From NCBI GenBank assembly GCA_964035545.1, contig OZ037765.1, positions 34,673,504 to 34,733,503 on the forward strand: DNA of 60,000 bases. Direction: 5' to 3'. The notes beneath the pieces were generated by a model. It was not told where the DNA came from. It saw nothing but the letters and a program-made list of their open reading frames with translations, and did not search any database. Positions 1 through 13,000 of this stretch are shown here, piece after piece. Each line of letters starts with the position of its first letter. Position 1 is the first letter of the stretch. The position numbers and the translations under genes were made by a program. The DNA comes from Bugula neritina. Its lineage: Eukaryota > Bryozoa > Gymnolaemata > Cheilostomatida > Bugulidae.

Positions 1-120
1 ACCATTCCTTCAACTAACATCAAAGGAACATCAATCCATCAATTACTCAAAAAGAGAGATCAAAGAGATAGAATGGTACATATAATGTTGTCATTATTGA
101 CATGGGAGACCCTCAGAACT

Positions 121-530
121 ACACCTTTTCTTTCTACACTACCCCCTTCTACTCCACCCCCTTCTACACTACCCCCTCTACTCCACTCCTTTCTACACCA
201 CCCCTCTATACAACAACCCCCTCTACTCCACCCCCCTCTACTCTACCCTCCTCTACTCCACCCCCTTCTACTCCACCCCCTCTACTCCACCCCCTTCTAC
301 TCCACCCCCTCTACTCCACTCCTTCTACACCACCCCCTCTACTCCACCCCCTCTACTCCACTCCTTCTACACCACCCCCTCTACTCCACCCCCTCTACTC
401 CACTCCTTTCTACACCAACCCTTTCTACTCAACCCCCCCTTTCTACACCAACCCTTTCTACTCAACCCCCCCTTCTACTCCACCCGCTCTACTCCACCCC
501 CTGCTACACCACCCCCTCTATACAAGCTAC
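121..530. repeat. Pyrimidine-rich minisatellite (ctccacccc/cttcta)
   Basis: About 410 bp of imperfect units mixing ctctactccacccc, cttctacacca and ctttctactcaacc, nearly free of G on the plus strand. Long open frames across it have Ser/Thr/Pro/Leu-only composition and are artefacts of the repeat. It lies downstream of the last TCF exon I can place, so it is either in a further TCF intron or in 3' flank. The strong C/G strand asymmetry could favour triplex or R-loop structure, which is inference. Confidence 0.9.
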
Positions 531-827
531 TGGCCTCACAACCATGATATACTCATACACAAGGGTAAAGCTACCACAGAAGGCAGTCTAAACTTTCACA
601 GAGAAATAAAGAAAACATCCTCTGCACCAACAGCTGCTACACTTCCTACTCTCAATGGAGTTGAAGCCGAACTTTTCCAACTTACACCCCATTATTAGCA
701 ATTTAAGGTAATTCCTCTTTCCGACTCAACCTGTCAAATGATTTGAGTGAGTTTGGAATTTGGAGAGCTTTTGAAGCCGAAGTAATTACAAGGAATAATT
801 CACCAGACATGAGGTAATCAAAGCTCA

Positions 828-922
828 TCAAAGGAATGGATAGACAAACAGTTCGCATGACAATGAGGGGTTGAGACAGTGCCCCACTCTACTAGGAGGA
901 GCCTGTCTGGAGGGGGAGATCT
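828..922 (-). CDS. Possible last coding exon of TCF/LEF (low confidence)
   Basis: On the minus strand an acceptor (atctcatag) at 923 is followed by an open frame of 31 codons ending in TGA at 828-830. The preceding TCF exon ends with one base of a codon, and this exon supplies two, so the phase fits. The deduced tail begins EISPSRQAPPSR and shows no C-clamp. I do not recognise it, and TCF tails are poorly conserved. The real last exon could lie left of the window. Confidence 0.3.
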
Positions 923-977
923 CTATGAGATATCATTCTTCTAACCTCACTGACTAGTCTACCTACCAGCTGCCTCA

Positions 978-1035
978 TTACACACAGACAGACACACAGA
1001 CACGCACACAGACACACAGACACACAGACCAACTC
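978..1035. repeat. (CA/GACA) simple repeat next to a TCF donor
   Basis: Alternating cacacagacaga units. On the minus strand this reads as gtgtctgt repeats starting about 12 bases downstream of the donor of the second HMG-box exon (donor GT at 1039-1038). Confidence 0.8.
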
Positions 1036-1039
1036 ATAC

Positions 1040-4000
1040 CTTTATTCTCTATACTAGGTTCCCGCCTACGCTTTTTCCGTTTGGAGTGCATGGCGTAGTT
1101 GTCCCGGGCACTCCAGCCTGGGTACAACTTTAGATGCAATTCTCTCTCCTTCTTCGCCATTTCATAATATTTGGCCTGTTCAGCTCTGTCTAATGCGTGC
1201 CACTGAAAGGAAGTATTGCAATATATACTATACTATATACTATACTATATAATATACTATATACTATACTATGTATTATACTATATACTATATAATATAT
1301 ATTGTTGAATAAGTTACAGCACTTAGTGACCCAAAGCCACACTTCCAACCATAAAAAAAGTTAATAAATCTAACCATACGAACATTTAGATTCAAACTTC
1401 TATTAAAAAAAGCAATTCAATATATCTGCTGCCAACACATTTATGGGAGTTTTATTTTAGCAGACAAATAAACACATGAATTATAAATTAAGATGCGTTA
1501 TACTAAATACAAATTACTATAAAACGTGTCAGCTAAACCGTGGATATTTCTAATTTTTCAAGCCATGTCAGTTAATACGAGAGTGTTATTATGTGACATT
1601 GTTTTTATTCCATCGTGTTATTCACACTGGATATTTACACGTTGACAGCTGAAAGAATTGAATTTAAACATTATTAAAGTATTTCCTACAGGCTTCTATC
1701 AACTAACTTTTCAATTAAATATTTATATAGTATAATTTTCCATAGCCTAAAATGATTAATATAAACAAAGATAATATAAATATACACCAGATAATGCTGG
1801 CTGTATGTACACAATTATATTGATGTAATATCTTTACCATAGCATGACACTTTCTGTCGATATTTCATTTAACAGATATGTACAGAATATTTGCATTATA
1901 TTCATCAGATATGATATATGTAAGGCCATAATACAGTATATATAAGTATATACTATATAATAACAGTAAGTATATAATATAGTGTAACAGTAAGTACATA
2001 ATATATAATAACAGTAAGTACACAGTACATGCTAACTGTAAGTACAAGAGATATTCTCTCTCCTTTGTTCACTCATCATTTACATCCAACTAATCACTCT
2101 CATCCATAATTCCTCAACTTCAAAGGATTATAATTAATGAGGGCAGGGGTTAAGCAGGTTCCTACTAAACCACACTCATTACCCTGCCTTGCTGCCAGTC
2201 CTGCTGCCTGCTACCCACAATCCAGTGTAAAGTATTCCCACAATCCAGTGTAAACTATTACCCACAATCCAGTGTAAACTATTACCCACAATCCAGTGTA
2301 AACTATTACCCACAATCCAGTGTAAACTATTACCCACAATCCAGTATCAATGAATTACAAGACCCAAGGTCAGCAAATATCAGGAATATTTTTGCTGCTG
2401 GTGATGAGAACATAATGTAACTGGTGATGCTAATAATATTGCTGCCACTAGTGATGCTGATAATATTGCTGCCAGTAGTGATGAAGCTCACATTAAGGTA
2501 GGTGTAAGCTGAGATATACCCAGTGTATGCTATTATTATCTGCAGTAATAGCTGCAAGAAGTCCTTAATGAAACCTTGGCTTAGAAGTGGAAGTATATAA
2601 TTATAATAGATGGTGTAGAATAGATGGTGTAGAATAGATGGTGTAGAATAGATGTAGAATAGATGTAGAATAGATGGTGTAGAATAGATGTAGAATAGAT
2701 GTAGAATAGATGGTGTAGAATAGATGTAGAATAGATGTAGAATAGATGTAGAATAGATGTAGAATAGATGATGTAGAATAGATGGTGTAGAATAGATGTA
2801 GAATAGATGTAGAATAGATGTAGAATAGATGTAGAATAGATGTAGAGTATACGATTTTATTGTAGTCAGGGATTAACATTTCCAACTCATTTCCTTCAAA
2901 GGCTGTTGACAATTTCCATACAAACTTGTGTATAATAAACACGGTGCAACTTGGTACAGAAAGAATGCCAGTAACTCCTGAGTATATAAGTACTTACAAT
3001 ATACAAGTAAACGCTATATAAGTATAATATATATATAAGTGTAATATATAAATAAGTGTAATATATAAATGAGAGTAATAAATAAATGAGAGTATAATAT
3101 TTAAGTGAGTGCAATATATAAGTACAAGTAACATATTAATGAGTGTAATATATAAGTACGAGTAATAAATGTGTTAAATATTACTAGAATCTGCAACTTT
3201 CCCTGGGAAGTTAGAGAAGGTAACTAATAAATAGGGAGATTACGAAGCCTGCACTCTTTTCTTCTCATTTCATTGCGGAATGTGCAAGCTTTCATTATTC
3301 TATTTATAATCATATAATAATAGTAAATTAATCACAAGTGTCCTCCTTTCTCTCTTTCTCAAAGCTAAGCACGTCTGTAAACCCAACTCAGCAGTCTCTA
3401 CTCACCGCATACAATTTCAGAGAGCATCCAGTGGAAAATGAAAGTTTTTCTTTGATAAAGTCATTCAAAATATGAATTAAATCTCAATTATTACTAAAAT
3501 ATTAATTAAAATTAGTCTAGATACCATTGCATAATGACCCACGCACCATTAACCCTCCCCATTTATCACTCAAGACTATAAGCTATCTACTAAGTGGTTT
3601 AGTAATTACATCACAACTACAATGGATATTTAACAACATTATCATTATGTAATATAATGTAATCCCCCATAACTTGGGAGAAAAAGTTACATTCTCAAGT
3701 AATTAGTTACTCTGACAAATAACTATCAATTCACTGTAGAAGAGAGACAGAAACACCTAACACAAGGCTGTGTAAGGGAGCTGGTAGTTTATATCAAGTT
3801 ATGACTTCTCAATTCTATAAATATATCAAAACACTCAGAGTAAACCTAAAGTAAAGTAGATTATTGGGGAAGGGGGCAGTATTGACCCCCCCAACCGCCT
3901 TGCCTTGTGTGCTGGAACTGGCTAAGGAGGTACTTGAGTGAACAGAGAATTCTATCATTAATTTCATATGAATTAAAATCCTAATTTAAATGCATTCAAA

Positions 4001-7000
4001 ATGTAAATCAAATTAATGTACAGCTGTATATTTGTTTAATTTGTAGATCACTTAAGACACCCTAGTTAGTTCGGTTTGATATGTTATTATATTATAATAT
4101 CACTATATAATATCACTATATATTATCACTATGTGTTATTGATATGTATTACTATATATATTATTAGCTAGAGTTGGAATAGATATCAAAGCAGCAGATT
4201 ATTGCTAGAAATCATACAAAACAGTGAGTCACCTTCTCCATTATGTACCAGCAAAGTTTTCACAACCCTTGAATTTTGGGGGTTAAAAGCCTTTCATCAC
4301 AAGATTTGCTGTGAGTTTTAGTTTGAACCCCTTTATTAGCAGGCAGAAGGGACTGGTTGAACCCACCACACCCAGTTTTCTTTACTCAACGTTCGTAGGT
4401 ATCACAGAATATTGTAGGAGAGAAATACTGAGCTCAGACTCAAATGTTTTATATAACAAAAATAAATGAAATAAATAGAAGAATAAGTTAAATTAAACGT
4501 ATGCTCACCTTCCTCCCTAAGATCTGGTTGATTGCAGCTGATTCCTTCAACGTACACTCGGCCACCACCTTGGCCCTCATGTCCTTCATGAACAACATGA
4601 AAGCGTTGAGGGGTTTCTTGATGTGGGGCTTCTTCTTCTCCTTGTGCTGCTCCTCGTGACCATTGGAGCCGTTGGCGTAGGGATGTGTGCTGTGAAACAT
4701 AAACACTGATTTATCTACACAAAGTATGCAGAGATTTAGCTCCAGGTGACAGTCTAACCACAAACTGGTCAGGGAGAGCTTTTGAAGATTAGAATTTAAC
4801 TTTGACTGCCAGCACGGCTTGTGTGGAAGGGAATCCAGCATCAGCTTGAAGAGAGCTGTGATGGATTATTTATTTCTATATTTCTCTAGTGAATCACTGT
4901 GTATTCAGATGGAATATAGTCTAAACTGTGTATTCAGATGGAATATAGTCTAAACTGTCTATTCAGATGGAATATTGTCTACGGGAAGTAAGCCAGAGAA
5001 GAAATTAAAAATATTAAAGTTGAAAAACAAATTTCGACACAGAAAAATCAAAAACTGAAATTCCAGTAAATATTAAAACAGTTTCTGCCAATTGATACAT
5101 TTTAATTTAATAAAGTTAATTTTTCTCAAAAAATTGAAAATCAAAACCATTTCAATTTGCTCCTCTAAAATTCTGTATTTCAAATAGCTTTTGAAAAACT
5201 AATTTTTTTATTTAATTAAAGTGGCTGTGACAGAGTTGAATGTGCCCTGTCATAATGCACTTTGTGTTATTAGAATTGGCTAGGCTGGGTTGAATGAAGC
5301 TTTAATGACTTTCCATTGAGTATTTCTGGACAATATTTTACAGCAAAAAAAGCACATTATGTTTAAAATCTATATATGCACAGGAAAAGTTTTTCTTACT
5401 GAACCAGGAGGGTGCGAACCCTCTAGGGGTCCTTCGCATACTTACAGGAACCTGTTCTCTTGCAGCATACTGGGGTGAAGGTCGTGTTTAGCCTGAGATA
5501 CTAGGGATGGCTGAGACATGCCTGGAGACAGGGGGGAGTTGAGGAGTGGAGAGTAACCCCTGGAGGCAGCAGCTATTAGCCCCGAGTACTGTGACCTCAT
5601 GCCTGCTGATGTGACGGGGTAGCCAGCACCCGGCCTGCAATCACATACGCTCAGGCTATACTTCAACTCTAAACTATCTATTCTCTTCAGTAACAGATTC
5701 ATTGAGCAATATAGAGTGAGGGAGAGGAAAGGCGAGGGAGAGGAGAGCCGAGAGAGAGGCCAGTGTGGAATAGAGTCGAGGGATAAACAGGATGATGTAA
5801 TAAATTATTTCATATAACCTTTTCAACAAAATTTAGCCACTTGTTGTTATAAGCTGATAACAGATTGACTTTTCTGAAATTACAAAGAATTTTTACTCTA
5901 TATTTTATTACTTGTTACTTGCTGACAAATAAATAATACTTCAAAAGCTTATTCTGAATATTACTGAAAATCTAGGGGTTGTGAAAACAAAGAGAGATAT
6001 TAGAGTCAAACGCTACCAGCATATATACTGTCACAAGTACTCACTCCAAGGTTGAATAACGTGGTATAGGAATAACTGGCAACTTATTAATTTGCTTTCA
6101 TAACAAAGTGATACAATTACTGCAGTCAACTTACTGAAATATTAATTTATCATTATACTGTAGGAGCAGTAATTTCTCAGAATTACTAAAATTATAAATA
6201 AAGATTCAAATAAGGTACTCAAGTTGAAGGAAAAGAATTCCAAACATAAATATCTGAAGAAGAGATATTAAATATTACAAAGCAGATATCCTCAGTTCCG
6301 CTATTGAATTTATCTAACACTTTCATAATTTTCCAATAAAGCCAGAAAAATCTCCAAAAAAGCAGTAAATGACATCAGAAAGCAAATCCTTGTGTTTTGA
6401 AGTAAACTATTGACACCAGTAGCTGCCGGGTGGATGGGCTGCTGCTGTAGCAGCCAGCAGCTGAAGGGCTGCCTAGTAGCTGCCAGGCGCTGAAGGGCAG
6501 CCTAGTAGCTGCCGGGTGGATGGGCTGCTACTGTTGCTGCCAGGAGCTGAAGGGCTGCCAGGAGCTGAAGGGCAGCCTAGTAGCATTTGAAGAAAGTAAA
6601 ATGATTACTTATTGACTGCATCTCCTATTTTCACCTTTGAAGTTTTAAGGCGGTAAGCTTCCAGGTTATTTATTACATTTGAGCAAAGGTTTGCATGCTT
6701 TTCAACTGTTTTATCAGCATTTTATCCAATTTCTTATACGAAAACACTACAAAAATGTAAGTAAAAGTGGTCATATTAGGTGTCTTGGACTTGCCCAGAC
6801 TTGCCCGCGAGCGTGCCCTCCGTGTCCTATTCTGACGTGGGGATGGCAAAATAGCCCTATTGTAGCGTGAGTTTATATCGCGTAAAGTTATTAAGAAGCG
6901 GGTTTGTCACAGATTCTCGTTATTCGTAGTTCAAATCACATGAATGTTACTCTTCGGGCGGCTACTAATAACTAACGTTAGCTACGCAACATCAAGAAAG

Positions 7001-10000
7001 GTAACTAATTTGACTGTTTTCAAATGGACTATTCCATTTCGCTAGTTTGTAACTTGCTGTAAATCACAAAATAATTATTTTCCCTATTTTAATTTCAATT
7101 ATCATGTCGACCACACTACCAGAAAATTACTCTTAAATATGCAGTAAATGATGATTTTCAACCGTTTTGTGATGAATTATAGGTTAGTAGTTGTCTACGT
7201 AAAACCAAGTTTTAAAATTTGTAACTGAATCAGTGAAACTGAATCACAGTATCAGTATGACTATGAGTATCACTAGTCTATCACTATGTCTATGACTCTC
7301 ACTCTAACTCTAAGTCTATGACTGTCGCCTATTGGTGAACTATTATTAATAATATTTAATGGTTATATTTATTAATACTATTATCAGTCATAATGATAAT
7401 CATATGACAGTATCAGTATGTTAATGTTACGGAGCAGAATCAGTTTCGAAACTAATACTTATAATATTAGTTATAACTATAAGTATAAGTTATACCAATA
7501 GCTATATTTATATTAATATAAATATTTATATTCATAGTAATACTAATAACAAATGTAAAATTATTATGGTAATAGTTATACTTGTAAGTTATAATATAAA
7601 ACAAACGACACAAGTATTAATTTGAACTGCTGGTCTTAAAATAAAAAGTAAAATAAATAATAATATAAATAATAAAATATAAATTATAATAATTTAATTA
7701 TACTAATACTAATAGCAATACTTATACAGCAATATAATTATAATAAATTTATAAAACTTAAACAACTTTAAATTTAAGGAACAACTTTAAATACAAACAA
7801 AGATAATATTAAATAGTTATAATCATAATGATCATAACAATAAATATAATTATGATTCCAATAATTATCAATATATTATATAATATTTAAATTATTTTAA
7901 TTTATAATTATAATCATAAATTTTATAGTTATAGTGAATAAATTCAATTTGACATAACTATAATATTATAAAGCAGTCAGCCTATCTCTAATGCTGATTG
8001 AAATTCAGATTGTTATAAAGTAATCACAATCATAATGCTCAAGTTAATAGATTGGAAATTATTGAAAATTATGTTGATGCCAATATAAATATGACATTGT
8101 ATGCATCCAAGTAGTGATGTTGTAATATATCTTGGAAGATAATTACATTATAATAAGAGTTAAATTCCTCTAAGTAACTTTTTTGCAATTATTCCTTAGA
8201 ATAACTATAACTTATACTCCTAACATTTAATAGCGCATTAGTTTTAGATTGAGCTACTAATTGTATTTATTGCATGTGAAAGTTAGTTATTCTCCGCCAG
8301 CTGCATGAATGTGACTGGTAAATTTTGTAACCTTTGGCAGTAATAACTTTGTAGCATAAATTAGACACATTTTTATGAAAATACATAATTTTAATGCTAT
8401 AGCTGCTAGTAATTCTAATGGGTGTAATAATATTACTTTCACTAGCATTAATTTTTACTTTGTTCATGCTTCATAAAGCATTTTCTAAATTCTTTTTTGA
8501 ATAAATATACATATAATGTGCTGAATAGATTACATATGTTGGGGTTCTTCCTATACTGCAGCTCAGCCTACACTCCCCGCCACAAATGTTCCTAAACTAC
8601 TAGCTTCACCAGGATACAGATTGATGGAGCTGTATTGATAAAAACTTCTCTTTTTAGCAGTAGAGGCATCATGAAAAAAAGGCAAGTATTTTACTCAATA
8701 AGAATTCGGTTTTTTACTTCTACAAATTTGATAGCCTACACGATTCTATTTAAATGGAAACTGGTCTGACATAATGTGTCTACAATTTATTAGTTATAAT
8801 ATAGTAAATACTATGCAGGCCTATAGATCAAATGGCTCAAAAAAAATTAAATAAAACATTACACAATGCTGTATTTATTAGCAATGTAATACTTAGCAAC
8901 TAATTTCACATTATTATTGTTTGCAAAGTTTCATACATCTACATATGTTTGTTCAATTCAGTGTTCTGAAGTAGAAGGTTCCAACAGCAGGGAAAAGCCT
9001 TGAACAAGATATTATGTTCTACATCTCCAACTCATTTTAACTTTGCTGGTCAGTTCATTGTGTATCTGGAGCATAGTTTTGTATTTTCAAGTAGTCCATC
9101 AGATACCTTTGTAGATAGTAAAGATTAAAATGCTTGTGCAATGATGTCCATAATGTTGAACCGATTTATTGAAACTAAAACTGTTCTTAATTATAACAAA
9201 ACTTGACAATCTTTACATAAAGAATAATGTCCTATAATCTATCTTCATTGTAAACAAAATTAGAACGTTCCACACCAGCAAATTGTTTATAATCATCTGT
9301 AGGTGGAAGACGCGTGCACTCAGTTATAAAGGCAAGCTGACAGTGGTTTTCTTTGCCTTCTATGAAGATTTGGAAAGAGCCAGAAAATTAATACTCTATA
9401 ACTGCAAAACCATGTTGTAGTGTCTTGTGTTATTGATTGAATCATCTAAAAGAAAAATTGTTGTATCATTATAATTTTACTGTTAATGAATTAGCAAATC
9501 TACTTATCTTGGTAAATATATTCAAGAACAAATACTATAGTGTAACTCAGTTTTGGTTATGTGTATGCTCCTTAAGCGAATTTACAGCAGATATCAAACT
9601 ATATATTAGAGACTGATATAGGAATTAAATTTAAGCTAACCATGATGATGTAAATAGCTGTTGTATGTGACTTCGAGAACTCTGCTGGCCATGTCAGTTC
9701 AAATACACCAGGGTGATCTGTTACGAATTTCATGTCATTATTGAAATTCAGCTTTTTCAAGTGCCTCTTCACAACTCTGGCAGCATTCTGACTGCTCCTT
9801 AGCTTTCTGCGCCTGAAATTTCTTCTACTTGCACCATTCTTCTATTGGTGGAATGTTAGCCTATAACAAACAGGTGTACCAAAGCTAAAAAAATATCTAA
9901 TTCACTGCACTAGGATATTATTCAACTCATTTAAATTTAATATATAGCAGTAAAACAATCACATAATTGTTTTTATTTTATCAGCTTTACTTTACAAAGC

Positions 10001-13000
10001 TGAACCATATAATTTAGTAACTTGTCACCATAATAAACTTTGTACAACATACAAATTGAAAACCTGATGTGATTGCTTTTTTAATAGAATATACATCAAA
10101 AACATGTTACTTTGATAAGCGTGTTTATAATAAAAGTATTAAACCAGTTTGAAAAAATTATTTTGTTATATAAGGGATCACAAAACTACATCATTTTAGA
10201 CCTGTAGCTCAATGTTCCTCAAGCAACGGGCTGCTATGACTAATTAATTTTCTATCATTGCATTTGATTGTTCTACTCATAGTGTATTGGCAAATTAAAA
10301 TTATTGGTAATTTAATGTATATTTTAGCTACCTTTGTACAATCAATGTCATAGTAATATCAATTAAGTTTTAAATTTCACTGAGTTTATAGTAAATTACT
10401 GCAACCGTTACATAACATTTGGCTAGTTCTCTAGTTCATTAAATAACCATACGAACTTAAATTTACAACATGACAAAACACACAAAGCAAAATTAAAATA
10501 AGCATATTATGAACCAATGTAAATGATAAGCGATAATGCTGTTATAAAACATAAATTATCAAATTGAAATAGTTATTATTACTATTAGTATTACTATCAT
10601 TATAACAACTATAACTATTATTAGTATTACTATTAGTATTAGCAAATTAGTAGTAAAAAATGAGTAGAGCTCAACATATACAATCTAGCTTACTATAAAA
10701 GTAGAAGTAGAACTTTTAAAACTATCATCTGCATCATTATCAGAACTATGAGTAATACTAGTAGTTGTACTAATAGTAATACTAATTATTAATACTAATA
10801 CTAGTAATAGTATCACTATGAGTATGAGACTTGGGCTGGCAGTGATTATCACTATCAGTATCACTTATCAGCATCGTCATAGTCAAAAGTTACAAGAATT
10901 AGAAGCCATATTCATAGTAATAGTCAATCATTGATTGAGTAAATGTCATAGTGATACTCATACTCATAATTAATTTATACGATACTCATACTCATAGTGA
11001 TAGTGATACTTCACCGTGAATTTAATAATAATTTTAATTTAATATAAATATCATTATAATTTATTATCATTGTTGCTAATATTATGTCTTACTCTTAGTC
11101 TAACAGCAGCTCTATGAAGAAGTTAAACATAACTGATAACAAAACAAATTTAAAAAATAATACTGCAACAATCAATATAATGTATATCAATATGCTAGCA
11201 ACCTAATTTTCAGCTCACTTCATTAACTTTCCGTGCAGTATTGTGAATTGTGATGAAATAAATTTATTAATGGTGACCTTGACATCTTCGTCCAAATGCC
11301 TTTCACGTCAAGCCCCGAACCAATTTGTAAAAATTTTGGATTTTTTACTTTTGATTATTTTTTACGAAAAGAGCTTCAAAATAAATTTAAAAAAAAGTGA
11401 GCTGTTGTCCACATGAAAAGAAATATATGAGCTAATTTTCTAAATTCAGGAAGTTACCAGAGGGTCACAATATTTTTTTAAAAAAAATCTTTATTTTCAC
11501 GACAAGCTCTATATATTAATATAGAAAAAAAGAAGACAACTCTTTTTTCAGATTTTTCATGTGCCACGGTCACGTCAATATCAGTGCTATTAACATATAT
11601 ATTTTAATTCATTTTTTCTAGTATATTGAGTTGAGATTTTTTGTATATATTTTGTGAATGCTATTAAAAAAGTATGATCTTTTAATTAACAGTAATTGAT
11701 TTTATCAAAATAACCTGGATGCTTACGATGTTTTAGATTTAAAATGTACACCTGAAATGTAGTCCTTTGTTCAACCTGACACAGGTGTTTGTGAAACTGC
11801 ATGAAGTGTTGCAAGTTGAAGCTGGTGGAGACAACCTCTTCTAATGTGCTGCGAGTAGAGAGAGTAGAGTTTTAGTTCAGGGGTGGAAGGGGGAATAAAA
11901 AGTGCACTTGTGAATTTATGGACATACAAGTGGATTACATAATCATGTACAGATATTAATTATTATAATAAGAGATGAAAGATTAATGAATGATGTCTTG
12001 GAGGTTTCCTTTGTGCTGAAGACTTGCATTACCCAGTATATTCCATTTAGTCACCTAAAAACATGGGAAAGGACTGCTAATAAGTTAATTAGCTAATTTA
12101 TATGGATATGAATTTAATATGTGGGGTGAGCAAGCATTAACATAAATAATTTAGTTGCTACTGCAGAACTGGCTGTAGAAAGTGATTGATGAGTGAAGGA
12201 GCTGGTGTATACAGTGCTAACCAACTATCCCTCCTCTTTAGACCGGCCAACAGCCAGGCAGTTTTTCTTTCTGGTCTGGAGGTGTATCTGTCTCTAACAC
12301 CATAGGAAGGAGTTGAGAAATATTTCTGTAAAGCTTTTCAAATAGCAAGATATTTTAGATGAAGCATCTCTGTTCAAAACCCAGCAGCAAACTATTTTCT
12401 AGAGATGAGATGTGAGTTTCTAATCTCCAGGAGTTAGAGAGTGGGAGATTTAATAGCTGGTCACTCACGGCTCCATTACACACTCTCAAAGCTTCATTAG
12501 CCACTCACATGTGTGAAAGTGGAGTTGGAGAGTGTATTGTATCATACACAAGTGGTAGTGTTGGCTGTACGGATTAACATCAACTTTCACAGTTTACACA
12601 GCACTTGTGAGGATAAACTGAATGTTAGAGAAGAGACTAGAGAGTTGCTGAAGGATACTTGTGAGGAGATGTAACCACCTGTAACCTGCACTATGTACCT
12701 GTAACCTGCACTACGTACCTGCACTGTGTACCTGCACTATGTACCTGCACTATGTACCTGCACTACGTACCTGCACTACGTACCTGCACTATGTACCTGC
12801 ACTATGTACCTGCACTACGTACCTGCACTATGTACCTGCACTGTGTACCTGCACTATGTGCCTGCACCATGTAGCAGTGTGACCTGCACTATGTGCTGAC
12901 CCTGTAATGGGAAGGAGGGCCTAACCCCCCCCCTCCTAGCAGATCAATAGCTACAAACTTGCCTGTTCCTATAATATTCTTATTTTAATAGTGGAAAAAG

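Noticed and set aside
4700-4841. N-terminal extension of the HMG exon frame ([10 protein letters not shown]...)
   Set aside because: It is intron sequence read through the acceptor at 4690; the exon begins at 4689 and joins exon 5634-5446 in phase.
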